NCBI GenBank assembly: GCA_016288215.1
Contig: JAEEYQ010000064.1
Coordinates: 1 to 54,202, forward strand
DNA length: 54,202 nt
Direction: 5' to 3'
Source of the DNA: Lentisphaeria bacterium
Lineage (GTDB): Bacteria > Verrucomicrobiota > Lentisphaeria > Oligosphaerales > Oligosphaeraceae
The number at the start of each line of letters is the position of its first letter. Position 1 is the first letter of the stretch. The position numbers and the translations under genes were made by a program. A model generated the notes under the pieces. The model was given only the letters and a program-made list of their open reading frames with translations, did no database searches and had not been told where the DNA came from. Shown here piece by piece: positions 1 to 7,629 of the stretch.

Positions 1-1
1 G

Positions 2-1018
2 ACCGCCCCCACCAACGGCGCCGTCACCCTCTCCGCCGAGGCGGCGGCTGGCGAGCCGGTCACGCTGCAGGTCTCCCTCAACAACAAGAAGTGGACGGAG
101 CTTGACTCGGACGTCGTGCGCACCGCCAACGGCGCGGTGTATTTCCGCGCCGTCGACGCGGCGGGCAACGCGTCCAAGGTTGTCACCTACAAGGTGGCCA
201 ACATCGACACCGTGGCGCCGACGAAGCCCACGGCGAAGGCGTCCACCACCAAGCCCACCAACGCGGACGTCACCATCACCGCCAAGTTCAGCAGCGACTC
301 CGTCCTCCGCCAGTACTCTCTGGACGGCGAGACGTGGAGCGCTTATGGCGGCGGCGTCGTCCTGAGCAGCAACGGCACGGTGTATTTCCGCGGCGCGGAC
401 GCGGCCGGAAACGTCTCGGCCATCGCACGTTACACCGTCAGCAACATCGACAAGATCGCGCCGGACACGCCCGTGGTGTCGGCCAACATCACCACGCCCA
501 CCACCAAGAGCGTGACGGTGAAGGCCACCTTCGGCGACGGCACGACCAAGAAGCAGTACTCCCTGAACGGCGGCGCCTGGAAGTCCTACGGCGGCGGCGT
601 GACGCTCAAGTCCAACGGCACGGTCGCCTTCCGCGGCATCGACGCGGCGGGCAACGTCTCCGAGATCGCCACCTATGAGGTCATCAACATCGGATCCTCA
701 TCTAACAATGTGGGGGACAATGACTTGCAGAACCTGCTGACCTCCGTGGTGCCCGTGCGGTCTCTCGCCGACGACGATCTGGCCTTTGCCGACGGCAGCG
801 ACGCCCTCTACGACGGAGCCGCTTTGGACTATGCGGACGGCGCGGCCTCCACCGCCTCCACCGCCTTCGGTCTGGAGAGCGTCTCCCTTGCCTTCGACGA
901 CGGCGACCACGGCGCCGCCCCATGGCTGCGGGACGACACCCTGAAGACCGCCGCGTTCTACGAGCCCGCCGACACCGCCGGTCGCTTCGCCAAGAACCGC
1001 GGCATGCTGGCCGGCTGA
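2..1018 (+). CDS. C-terminal part of an Ig-like repeat surface protein (5' end outside window)
   Basis: The reading frame is open from base 2, so the gene begins upstream; 338 residues are visible. It contains three tandem Ig-like/OmpL47-type modules with an exact period of 81 residues: each has a K-Q-Y-S-L-(D/N)-G strand, a Y-G-G-G-V turn, an N-G-T-V-x-F-R-G-x-D-A-A-G-N-V-S segment and a closing N-I-D-x-x-A-P linker (NID at about residues 67 and 148 of the visible part, NI at 229). The last 105 residues leave the repeat pattern and are acidic and Ala/Asp-rich, with no visible beta-barrel, LPXTG or PEP-CTERM motif. Such repeats are usual in exported adhesin-like proteins, so a cell-surface role is inferred. 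The true length and signal peptide cannot be seen. A composite 7-mer/9-mer repeat follows the stop codon. Confidence 0.8.
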   Translation, partial: TAPTNGAVTLSAEAAAGEPVTLQVSLNNKKWTELDSDVVRTANGAVYFRAVDAAGNASKVVTYKVANIDTVAPTKPTAKASTTKPTNADVTITAKFSSDSVLRQYSLDGETWSAYGGGVVLSSNGTVYFRGADAAGNVSAIARYTVSNIDKIAPDTPVVSANITTPTTKSVTVKATFGDGTTKKQYSLNGGAWKSYGGGVTLKSNGTVAFRGIDAAGNVSEIATYEVINIGSSSNNVGDNDLQNLLTSVVPVRSLADDDLAFADGSDALYDGAALDYADGAASTASTAFGLESVSLAFDDGDHGAAPWLRDDTLKTAAFYEPADTAGRFAKNRGMLAG

Positions 1019-1035
1019 GCATGGAAAGAGTTGAT

Positions 1036-1075
1036 AATTAGGAATTAGGAGTTTATCTAGAGCTTCTAGCGGTAG
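1036..1075 (+). repeat. Composite AATTAGG / CTAGAGCTT repeat, copy 1
   Basis: Two perfect AATTAGG heptamers (1036-1049) are followed after 7 bases by a CTAGAGCTT nonamer (1057-1065) and a second partial CTAG unit. This is the shortest of the window's composite arrays (others at 3119-3203, 39680-39765 and heptamers only at 45432-45459). It lies in the short spacer behind the Ig-like repeat gene. Confidence 0.6.
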
Positions 1076-1115
1076 GGCCGGGCTCTGCGCGGCCGAAAAC
1101 GCGATTGATGTGGTA

Positions 1116-1928
1116 ATGGAGGATGCATTGGAGACGGTTCGGCGGGGTGAGTGGTTTTTTGGCTTCTCCAGCGGAATGGAAGGGGACCGAGAGGGCATTC
1201 TCCGCGGCGTCATGGAGCCATCCGCTCCTTATATATATAAGGTATATAAGGACGATGCGCAACGCCGCGTCTTCCAGCTTGGAACGGAGCAGGGGCCGGT
1301 TTTGGTGAAGCATTTCCGTCTGCCGCGACTGAAGGACAAGCTGCGCATTGGCCGCTTTGCGCAAGGGGAGTTCATGGCCCATGCGCGGGCGCAGGCCAGA
1401 GGCCTTCCCCTTCCGAAGCTGATTGCACTCTACGAGCGACGGCGTTGGGGGATTGGCGTGTCCTGCGGCCTCGTGTACGAATTTCTGGAGGGCTTTCGGG
1501 ACATTACGCAGCAGGAGAGCGCCTTTGCGGCGGAGATGCTGGCGGCCCTGTACCGTGGTGGCGTCAACCATGCGGATTTCATCCGCACCAACGTGATGCA
1601 CAATGACGCCACTGGGGAGACGCGGCTCATCGACATGGAGAACTCCACGCTGCTGCCGCCTGATTCCCTCAAGGGCCTGTTGATGCAGACGCAGCGCTTC
1701 ATCGAGTTTGGTGGCTTGGGGCTGGAGCATCCAAACAGTCAGGCCCTGTTGCGTCAGGTCTATGAGATGGCCAATATTGCAACAAAACTTTCCTTTAATG
1801 CATTCATGAATTGCATTGGGCAACTGCTGACCCGCCATCGTTCCCGCAAGGAGCGCCGCCGGCTGGACTTTCCTCCGGAAGTCCTTGAATTTCTGAGACT
1901 TGAGACAGGAAGACAGACTATCGTATGA
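1116..1928 (+). CDS. WaaP/Kdo-kinase-like protein kinase-fold protein
   Basis: A 270-residue protein resembling the lipopolysaccharide kinase (Kdo/WaaP) family, which phosphorylates LPS core sugars with ATP at the cytoplasmic face of the inner membrane. Visible elements are a beta-strand with a lysine (PVLVKHF, the probable ATP-binding Lys), a catalytic-loop segment GVNHADFIRTN in which the usual H-R-D reads H-A-D and D-x(4)-N is kept, and a metal-binding LIDME where DFG would stand. It overlaps the next gene by 4 bp (ATGA), implying translational coupling. The start is uncertain: GTG 1110, ATG 1116 and ATG 1176 are in frame and none has a clear Shine-Dalgarno site; 1116 is chosen. Residues P-Y-I-Y-K-V-Y-K are encoded by an AT-rich palindromic element found elsewhere in the window. 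The substrate is unknown. Confidence 0.7.
   Translation: MEDALETVRRGEWFFGFSSGMEGDREGILRGVMEPSAPYIYKVYKDDAQRRVFQLGTEQGPVLVKHFRLPRLKDKLRIGRFAQGEFMAHARAQARGLPLPKLIALYERRRWGIGVSCGLVYEFLEGFRDITQQESAFAAEMLAALYRGGVNHADFIRTNVMHNDATGETRLIDMENSTLLPPDSLKGLLMQTQRFIEFGGLGLEHPNSQALLRQVYEMANIATKLSFNAFMNCIGQLLTRHRSRKERRRLDFPPEVLEFLRLETGRQTIV
1227..1251. repeat. AT-rich palindromic element (copy a), inside a CDS
   Basis: CCTTATATATATAAGG (1227-1242) is a perfect 16-bp palindrome and is followed by TATATAAGG. Close relatives occur at 7560-7584, 20495-20518, 38717-38740 and 48191-48220. Here it lies in frame inside the kinase-like gene and encodes a Tyr/Ile-rich stretch in an otherwise GC-rich gene. Confidence 0.55.
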
Positions 1929-3124
1929 ATGGCATTTGGAAGAGTCTGCGGTTCCATTGGCTGTATTTTTGCTGGCGGCGCCGCGCCCATCGTCGACGTC
2001 GGCCGAAACTGGCCGTGGGCAATCTTTCCGCGTTTTTCAGGGAACTGAACGAGCGGGGCGTGACCTATGTGGTGCTGCGTTGGTTCGACGAGCTGCCGTT
2101 GGACGAGGCGACGGAGCGCCGCTATGACGGTGACATGGATCTGATGGTGGACTCCCGCTGCTTCCATGAATTCTGCCGCGTGGTGGCCGCCCATCCGGGC
2201 CGGATCAAAATCGACCTGTATTCGGAGGGCGTCCAGATGGGGACCGGCTATGTGCGGCTGCCCTATTATCCGCCGCCGAAGGCGCTGGAGATGCTGACTC
2301 ACCGCACGCTGTATAAAAATGCATTCTATGTTCCTGCACCGCAGATATATCTGTATTCCCTGTGCTATCATCTGACCTATCACAAGGGGCTGCTCTCCGG
2401 TTTGGACACGGGATTGGACGGCGCCCGCAACCCCGTGGTCAACCGCCATTCGGTGGTGGAGGAGCTGCGGCGGCTGGCGGAGCGCGTGGGGGAGACGCTG
2501 CCGGAGCCCATCACGCTTTTCAGTCTGCATCAATGGCTGCGGGAGCGCTATTGGGATATGCCCTATGACCTGCTTGCGCGGTGGGGAAAGCCGGACGAGT
2601 GGCACCGCTTGCTGCAACGACATCTGGAACATGTTCTACAAGAACAACTTGGAGGACTGCATGACATTATTGTCTTCATGATACGGGAGGATGCCGTCCA
2701 ACAGAAAGCGGACGATGTCATCATGGAGAAGCTGCGCGCGAAATTCGTCGTTTTGGACAAAGTGAAACTGGAGGGGGAGGCTGTCCGACGCGTCATGAAC
2801 GAGACGCGGGGGGCGGACTGGACCAAACACAAATCCACGCTCATGATTCCGCCGGTCTATGCGGTCGTCTGCCATGATCCGGCTCCTGTGCCTGTCCCGC
2901 CGGACAGCAAGCTGGGCAAAATCCACTTTAACGTCCACAACAACAACGTGTTCTACAAACACGAGCTGCGGGATTGGCTGGAGGAGCGCTATCCGGGGGC
3001 CTCAGGCAATTTCCTCCACGGCAGCGACAATGATCTGGAGAGCATGGCCTATCTGCTGGCCGTCTACGGCAAGGACCAAATGGACGCCGCCCGCGAACGG
3101 CTGTTGGCGGCCATTGGCAATTAG
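1925..3124 (+). CDS. Nucleotidyltransferase-like protein with a C-terminal NDPK-like domain
   Basis: A 399-residue protein; the start ATG overlaps the stop of the kinase-like gene. The N-terminal half resembles polysaccharide-locus nucleotidyltransferase-fold proteins: strand VTYVVLRWFDELP, then a metal-binding D-G-D-M-D at residues 68-72. From about residue 245 it looks like a shortened nucleoside diphosphate kinase: a first strand HDIIVFMIREDAV (compare the family pattern TLxxIKPDAV), then LDKVKLEGEA, and NFLHGSDNDLES near the end, matching the NDPK active-site motif N-x-x-H-G-S-D with the candidate phosphohistidine at His365. The NDPK Kpn loop and the G-x-T-N-P segment are not recognisable, so the domain is either degenerate or a distinct lineage. 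Its pairing with a WaaP-like kinase suggests phosphate or nucleotidyl transfer to an envelope glycan; that is inference. The stop codon TAG is supplied by the first unit of a repeat array. Confidence 0.65.
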   Translation: MNGIWKSLRFHWLYFCWRRRAHRRRRPKLAVGNLSAFFRELNERGVTYVVLRWFDELPLDEATERRYDGDMDLMVDSRCFHEFCRVVAAHPGRIKIDLYSEGVQMGTGYVRLPYYPPPKALEMLTHRTLYKNAFYVPAPQIYLYSLCYHLTYHKGLLSGLDTGLDGARNPVVNRHSVVEELRRLAERVGETLPEPITLFSLHQWLRERYWDMPYDLLARWGKPDEWHRLLQRHLEHVLQEQLGGLHDIIVFMIREDAVQQKADDVIMEKLRAKFVVLDKVKLEGEAVRRVMNETRGADWTKHKSTLMIPPVYAVVCHDPAPVPVPPDSKLGKIHFNVHNNNVFYKHELRDWLEERYPGASGNFLHGSDNDLESMAYLLAVYGKDQMDAARERLLAAIGN

Positions 3125-3203
3125 GAATTAGAAATTAGGAATTAGGAATTATTATTTTTTCTAGTGCATCTAGAGCATCTAGAGCTTCTAGAACTAGCTA
3201 GAG
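3119..3203 (+). repeat. Composite AATTAGR heptamer plus CTAGARCWT nonamer array, copy 2
   Basis: Four heptamers (AATTAGG, AATTAGA, AATTAGG, AATTAGG; 3119-3146), a T-rich linker (3147-3160), then nonamers CTAGTGCAT, CTAGAGCAT, CTAGAGCTT, CTAGAACTAG and CTAGAG (3161-3203). The first heptamer contains the TAG stop of the upstream gene and the array ends 11 bases before the next start codon, so the whole intergenic region is made of repeat. Confidence 0.75.
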
Positions 3204-3214
3204 TGAGAGGTGAC

Positions 3215-6200
3215 ATGAAAAGCAAAAGCTTGATGGCGGCGGTGTTGATGACAGCCGCAGTTTTGGTGTCGGGCCAGATTGTGGAGCGGAAGGTTGTGGC
3301 ACGGCGGATTTTGGTGTCGCAGGATTTTGACGGGCTTGCCGTCGGGACATTCAAGGGCGGTGCTATGGACGGGCCGGGGGGCGTCTGGAGCGTCCAGGTC
3401 GCCAAAGAAGAGGATGCGACGATTACGGCGGAGCAGGGGGCTTCCGCGCCGAATTCCCTGCTGCTTTCCCGCAACTCGTCGGTTGGCAGCGCACGCGTCA
3501 AGGCCCAGACCGACGCGGGCTATGGATTCGTCGTCTCCTTCCGCTGTTTTTTGGAGGACGGCAATGGGGTGGTCATCCATTTCATGAGCGACGACCGCAA
3601 CAAGCCCATGGGGGGCGTGTTTCTCCGAACTGACTTTCCCCCAAAGGGTTACAATGGTTCCATGGGGTGGTTGGAAGACCCTAAGGGGGGAATCCTGCCG
3701 TCCAATGTTTGGTTTACGTGCCGCGTGGCGTTCAATCTGGCGGAAAAGCACTACAAGATGACCATTGTCACGTCGGAGGGCGCGGAGGCCGTGGGGGATG
3801 TGCCGTTTCCCTTCCTGAAGGCCCCCCAGCTGACGGAGATCCGCTTCATCAACATCCTGCCCATCGGCAGCCGCTCTTTCATTGACGATATTCTTGTGAT
3901 GCAAGAAGTCAAGCCGACTTTGGAAAACCGTGTGGCCTTGGGGCACCAAGCCACGGCCACCGATGGGGCGTTGGCTGCGCTGTTGACCGCCACGGAAGAC
4001 GCCGTCTATCGCGCGGAACCCGGCCATCCCGCCGAACTGGAGTTCTCCCCCGAAGTGGAACTGGAGGCCTTGACCCTGAAGACGGCGGACGGCGCATGCC
4101 CCCCGCTGTCGCTCCGCGTCCTGAACGCCATGGGGCACTGGACGGAGCTCGTCGTGGATAAGTCCCCTGATGCCAATGGGTTCCTGCTGTTTCCGGCAAC
4201 CCAGAAGATTGTCCGCGTCGCCATGGACTTCAAGGCGCCGGCCACGTTGACGGCCCTGAACCTCTATTCTCCCATTCAGAAGAGCCAGGGGGAACGGGAC
4301 GCCGCGTGGGCGAAGAGTCTGGACGCCGAATTCCGTCTTCCGGTCTATGATCTTCAGTACAAGGGACATGAGCAGGCGGAACTGACCTTCGTCAACCATG
4401 AGGACCATCCGCTGAAGGCGACGGTGAGCTTGGTGGAGCGGCTTTCCAACCGGCCGGCGGGACGCCGCGACGTGGACATTCCCCCTGGCCGCCACAGCAT
4501 CTATTACGACTTGAGGAACATGGAGAACGGCGAATATGTGGCCCACATCGCCGATGCCTCAAATCCAGAGGCAGGCGAAGCCTGCGGCAAGTTCCTCCGG
4601 CTGCTGCGGCTGCGCACATCGCCGCCTTGCGCCAGCCACCCGCGGCAGGACATGACGGGACAGAAGATGTTCTTCCCCGACGCCTTCTTTTTGGCCCGCG
4701 CCGATGGCGTTCAGTTCACTCCAGGGACGGCGGAGCGGCATCTGGTCCATCGGGGTACCCCCGGCGACAATGACGCCTTTCTCATCTATGGGGACAATGT
4801 CCAGCTGGATGAAGCAGGACGTGTCATCGTTAACTTTCACACCATGAACCGTTTGTGGCAGACTGCCTCCAAAAGGGCCTATCATGCGGTGGCGACGGAC
4901 GGCACGCTTGACCATTGGACGGTGCAGGAGGGCCCCGCGACGGCCGTCGCATCCACTCCAAATCCGCTGAAGGAGGGCATCCCGCCGGCGGCCCGCCCCG
5001 ACTGGGCCCATAAGCCGGGGCCCGACGGCAACATCACCTATCGCTTCTATGATGCGGAAAAGGACGGCCCCGTGGCCCTCAATCAGGTCAACTGCGAATG
5101 GATCAGCCCCGCCACGCCGGGGACCATGGGCTACCGCAAATACGATTGGAAGATTCTCTCGCCAGTGGCCTGCACCATCTGGCCGATTTGGTACAAGTCC
5201 CCCGGAGAGGCTATCATCTTGCGGCGCACGCCTTTAGTGGACACCTTCCCGTGTGTGGGGGCCTTGGAGCCGCCCAACTCCGGCTGCGATTTGGGCTTCG
5301 GACAATGGCTGGAGGACGACGGCAAGACCCTGTGTTTGGGCCACGGCCGCCATCTGGCCCGCTACATGCCCTACATCGCCCGCTATGACAATCTCTGCGC
5401 ATGGTCCCGCATCGTGGCTATCTGGCGAACGCGGGACGGGCTGAATTGGGAGCAGAACTACGTGGGGCCGCCCACGACCAACAAGCCTATCGCCGACCAG
5501 CAGTACGGCGGCGTCAACTTGCGGGTGCCTAACGGCGCGGGCCTCCGCATCGCCTTCCTCTACCGCTATTGCCCCTACCTGCAGCAGATTTCATGGGAGC
5601 TGATCTACACATGGGACGGCTTCCGCTGGACCCGCTTCCAGGACAAAGCCCCCTTCATGGCCAACGGCCCCTTGGGCGACTGGTTCCATGGCAGCGGCTA
5701 CATCAGCCTCTCCGCCGTGGAGAAGGACGACAAATTCATCCAGCTGATGACTTGGACCAATGACCATTATCACTTCCAAAGCGAAATCACCCACGGCAGC
5801 GTCAACAGCACCGCCGACTTCACCGCCGACTACCTGAAGCGAAGATACAGCCCGAGGCATCTGGAGGAATGGCCCCTGTTCAAGGAGAATTTCGACGGCT
5901 CATGGGAGAAACTGGCGGAGCACACCCGCAACGCCACCAGCAGCGTGGGCGTGGCCGTCTACCGCAAGGACGGTTGGTTCGCCGCCGAGGACGCCGAAGT
6001 CCCCGCCACCCTGCTGACGGTGCCCATCCGCGCTGATGGTGCGTTGTCCGTGAACGCGGAGATTCGGGACGGCGGCGAGATGACGCTGCGGCTCCTGCAA
6101 AACGGCGCGCCGCTGGACGGCTTCCAACGGACGCTCGCGCCGCAGGATGGAACGCAAATCCCTGTGTTCGAAAAACTTCCAGAGGGCGAGTTTCAAGTGG

Positions 6201-6244
6201 AGCTGACCATGCGAAACGCCAAACTCTACACTTTGCAGTTCTGA
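3215..6244 (+). CDS. Large secreted beta-propeller-type protein, glycosidase-like
   Basis: A 1009-residue exported protein. The start ATG 3215 follows GAGAGG and opens a signal peptide (MKSKSL then a hydrophobic core ending near AVLVSG). Residues about 35-235 read like a concanavalin-type (LamG-like) beta-sandwich, with a D-F-D-G-L opening and an SFIDDILVM closing strand. Residues about 270-480 are beta-rich. The region from about residue 490 to 900 contains repeated propeller-like blades, such as FLIYGDNVQLDEAGRVIVNF and WRTRDGLNWEQNYVGPP, as in sialidase/GH32-43-like folds. No catalytic triad could be assigned. It stands alone between the kinase/nucleotidyltransferase pair and the convergent pta-ackA operon. 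A role in extracellular glycan processing is inferred from architecture and neighbours only. Confidence 0.6.
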   Translation: MKSKSLMAAVLMTAAVLVSGQIVERKVVARRILVSQDFDGLAVGTFKGGAMDGPGGVWSVQVAKEEDATITAEQGASAPNSLLLSRNSSVGSARVKAQTDAGYGFVVSFRCFLEDGNGVVIHFMSDDRNKPMGGVFLRTDFPPKGYNGSMGWLEDPKGGILPSNVWFTCRVAFNLAEKHYKMTIVTSEGAEAVGDVPFPFLKAPQLTEIRFINILPIGSRSFIDDILVMQEVKPTLENRVALGHQATATDGALAALLTATEDAVYRAEPGHPAELEFSPEVELEALTLKTADGACPPLSLRVLNAMGHWTELVVDKSPDANGFLLFPATQKIVRVAMDFKAPATLTALNLYSPIQKSQGERDAAWAKSLDAEFRLPVYDLQYKGHEQAELTFVNHEDHPLKATVSLVERLSNRPAGRRDVDIPPGRHSIYYDLRNMENGEYVAHIADASNPEAGEACGKFLRLLRLRTSPPCASHPRQDMTGQKMFFPDAFFLARADGVQFTPGTAERHLVHRGTPGDNDAFLIYGDNVQLDEAGRVIVNFHTMNRLWQTASKRAYHAVATDGTLDHWTVQEGPATAVASTPNPLKEGIPPAARPDWAHKPGPDGNITYRFYDAEKDGPVALNQVNCEWISPATPGTMGYRKYDWKILSPVACTIWPIWYKSPGEAIILRRTPLVDTFPCVGALEPPNSGCDLGFGQWLEDDGKTLCLGHGRHLARYMPYIARYDNLCAWSRIVAIWRTRDGLNWEQNYVGPPTTNKPIADQQYGGVNLRVPNGAGLRIAFLYRYCPYLQQISWELIYTWDGFRWTRFQDKAPFMANGPLGDWFHGSGYISLSAVEKDDKFIQLMTWTNDHYHFQSEITHGSVNSTADFTADYLKRRYSPRHLEEWPLFKENFDGSWEKLAEHTRNATSSVGVAVYRKDGWFAAEDAEVPATLLTVPIRADGALSVNAEIRDGGEMTLRLLQNGAPLDGFQRTLAPQDGTQIPVFEKLPEGEFQVELTMRNAKLYTLQF

Positions 6245-6324
6245 ACCTAAAAACAGCAGTTGGATTTTTCGTCCATGCAAATCGTCATGCCGAATCGGTC
6301 TCTCTACCAGTCATCAACAGGCGC

Positions 6325-6410
6325 GGGACGGGAGACGGGAGACGGGAGACGGGAGACGGGAGACGGGAGACGGGAGACGGGAGACGGGAGACGGGAGACG
6401 GGAGACGGGG
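6325..6410 (+). repeat. Tandem (GGGAGAC)11 heptamer array
   Basis: Eleven uninterrupted perfect copies of GGGAGAC run from 6330 to 6406, with a partial GGGAC before and GGGG after. The spacing (GGG every 7 bases with 4-base loops) satisfies the usual intramolecular G-quadruplex pattern several times over on the plus strand. The array sits in the spacer between convergent genes (3215-6244 and pta). The rest of this 293-bp spacer holds only the pta terminator. Confidence 0.9.
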
Positions 6411-6450
6411 CACTTTTCACTCTTTGTCGTTGTTGATCATGCAGGGTAAC

Positions 6451-6497
6451 AAAAAAAGAGCGGGAGGGAAACGAGCCATGAGACCCGTTCCCTCCCG
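6451..6497 (-). terminator. Rho-independent terminator of ackA-pta
   Basis: The inverted arms CGGGAGGGAA (6461-6470) and TTCCCTCCCG (6488-6497) form a 10-bp stem with a 17-base loop. Read on the minus strand the stem is followed directly by CTC and seven T residues (A-run at 6451-6457). It lies 41 bases beyond the pta stop codon. Confidence 0.85.
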
Positions 6498-6537
6498 TTA
6501 TGCGTTTTTAATGCGTAACTGATTGATTATCAGTGAT

Positions 6538-7545
6538 TTACAGTGACTGGCAGATGGTCACGGCGGCGACGCCGACAATGTCCTCCGCGGAACAGCCGCG
6601 GGACAGGTCGTTGATGGGTTTGGCCACGCCCTGGAGAATGGGGCCGTAGGCTTCCGCGCCGGCGAGACGCTGCGTCATCTTGTAGCAGATGTTGCCGCAG
6701 TTGAGGTCGGGGAAGATGAGAATGTTGGCCTGGCCCTTGAGGGGGCTGTCGGGGGCCTTGGAGGCGGCGACGGCGGGGACGAGGGAGGCGTCGGCCTGCA
6801 GCTCGCCGTCCACGATGGCGTCAATGCCCAGTTCGGCGACGCGGACTTTGGCCTTTTCGGCGGCGGTGGCCATCTTGGTCACCAAGTCGCCGGCGGCGCT
6901 GCCCTTCGTGGAGTAGCAGAGGAAGGAGAGCTTCGGCTGGGTGCCGATGAGGGACTGGTGGGTCTTGATGGTGGCGATGGCGATGTCCACCAGCGCGTCG
7001 GCGTCCGGATTGGGGTTGACGCCGCAGTCGGCGAAGATGAGGGTCTGGTCGCCGGCGGGAGCGGGGGTCTTCAGATCCATGAGGAAGCAGCTGCTGGCGG
7101 TCTTGATGCCAGGGGCGGTGCCGATGCAGTGGAAGGCGGCGCGCAGCATGTCCGGCGTGGAGGCGATGGAGCCGGCCACTGTGCCGTCCACCATGCCCTG
7201 ATTCAGCATCAGATTGCCGAAATAGAGGCGCTTCTTCGTCATTTTGGCGGCGTCTTCCTCTGTCATGCCTTTGGCCTTGCGGCGCTCATAGAGGACACCG
7301 GCCAGCTTGTCGAACAGGGGGGACGTGGTCCAGTCGATGATTTCCACGTCGAGTCCGCAGAAGCAGATGCCGTCCGCAGCGCTCTTGACTTCATCGGGTG
7401 TGGCAAGGATCTTGACTTTGGCCAGCTTCCGCTCGGCGATGATTTTGGCGGCCTTCATGACGCGGGGGTCATTGCCTTCCGGAAGAACAATGGTCTTGCC
7501 GGCGGCGGCGGCTTTCGGGAACAGCTTTTCCATTAAACCGGACAT
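6538..7545 (-). CDS. pta: Phosphate acetyltransferase
   Basis: A 335-residue short-form phosphotransacetylase that converts acetyl-CoA and phosphate to acetyl phosphate and CoA in the cytoplasm. Family landmarks are the N-terminal IVLPEGNDPRVMKAA, the central GNLMLNQGMVDGTVAGS, FADCGVNPNPDADAL, LSFLCYSTKGSA and the C-terminal NILIFPDLNCGNICYK. The length is the usual one for stand-alone Pta without the DRTGG regulatory extension. It is the second gene of an operon with ackA, 84 bp downstream of it, and ends at a clear terminator. With NifJ at the far end of the window it gives pyruvate to acetate with ATP production. Confidence 0.96.
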   Translation of the reverse strand: MSGLMEKLFPKAAAAGKTIVLPEGNDPRVMKAAKIIAERKLAKVKILATPDEVKSAADGICFCGLDVEIIDWTTSPLFDKLAGVLYERRKAKGMTEEDAAKMTKKRLYFGNLMLNQGMVDGTVAGSIASTPDMLRAAFHCIGTAPGIKTASSCFLMDLKTPAPAGDQTLIFADCGVNPNPDADALVDIAIATIKTHQSLIGTQPKLSFLCYSTKGSAAGDLVTKMATAAEKAKVRVAELGIDAIVDGELQADASLVPAVAASKAPDSPLKGQANILIFPDLNCGNICYKMTQRLAGAEAYGPILQGVAKPINDLSRGCSAEDIVGVAAVTICQSL

Positions 7546-7559
7546 GTTGGATTCCTTTT

Positions 7560-7584
7560 CCTTTATATATAATAGGTATATAAG
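7560..7584. repeat. AT-rich palindromic element (copy b), pta-ackA spacer
   Basis: TATATATAATAGGTATATAA within 7560-7584 matches copy a (1227-1251) through the GGTATATAAG core. It lies in the 84-bp spacer between ackA and pta, so it is transcribed with the operon. The remaining spacer shows no obvious hairpin. Confidence 0.5.
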
Positions 7585-7629
7585 ATTTGCCCCGCCGCGC
7601 CTTCGCAGGGGGCATGGACAACAGACAGA

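Noticed and set aside
6325..6410. Possible CRISPR array
   Set aside because: The unit is 7 bp with no spacers; it is a simple tandem repeat.
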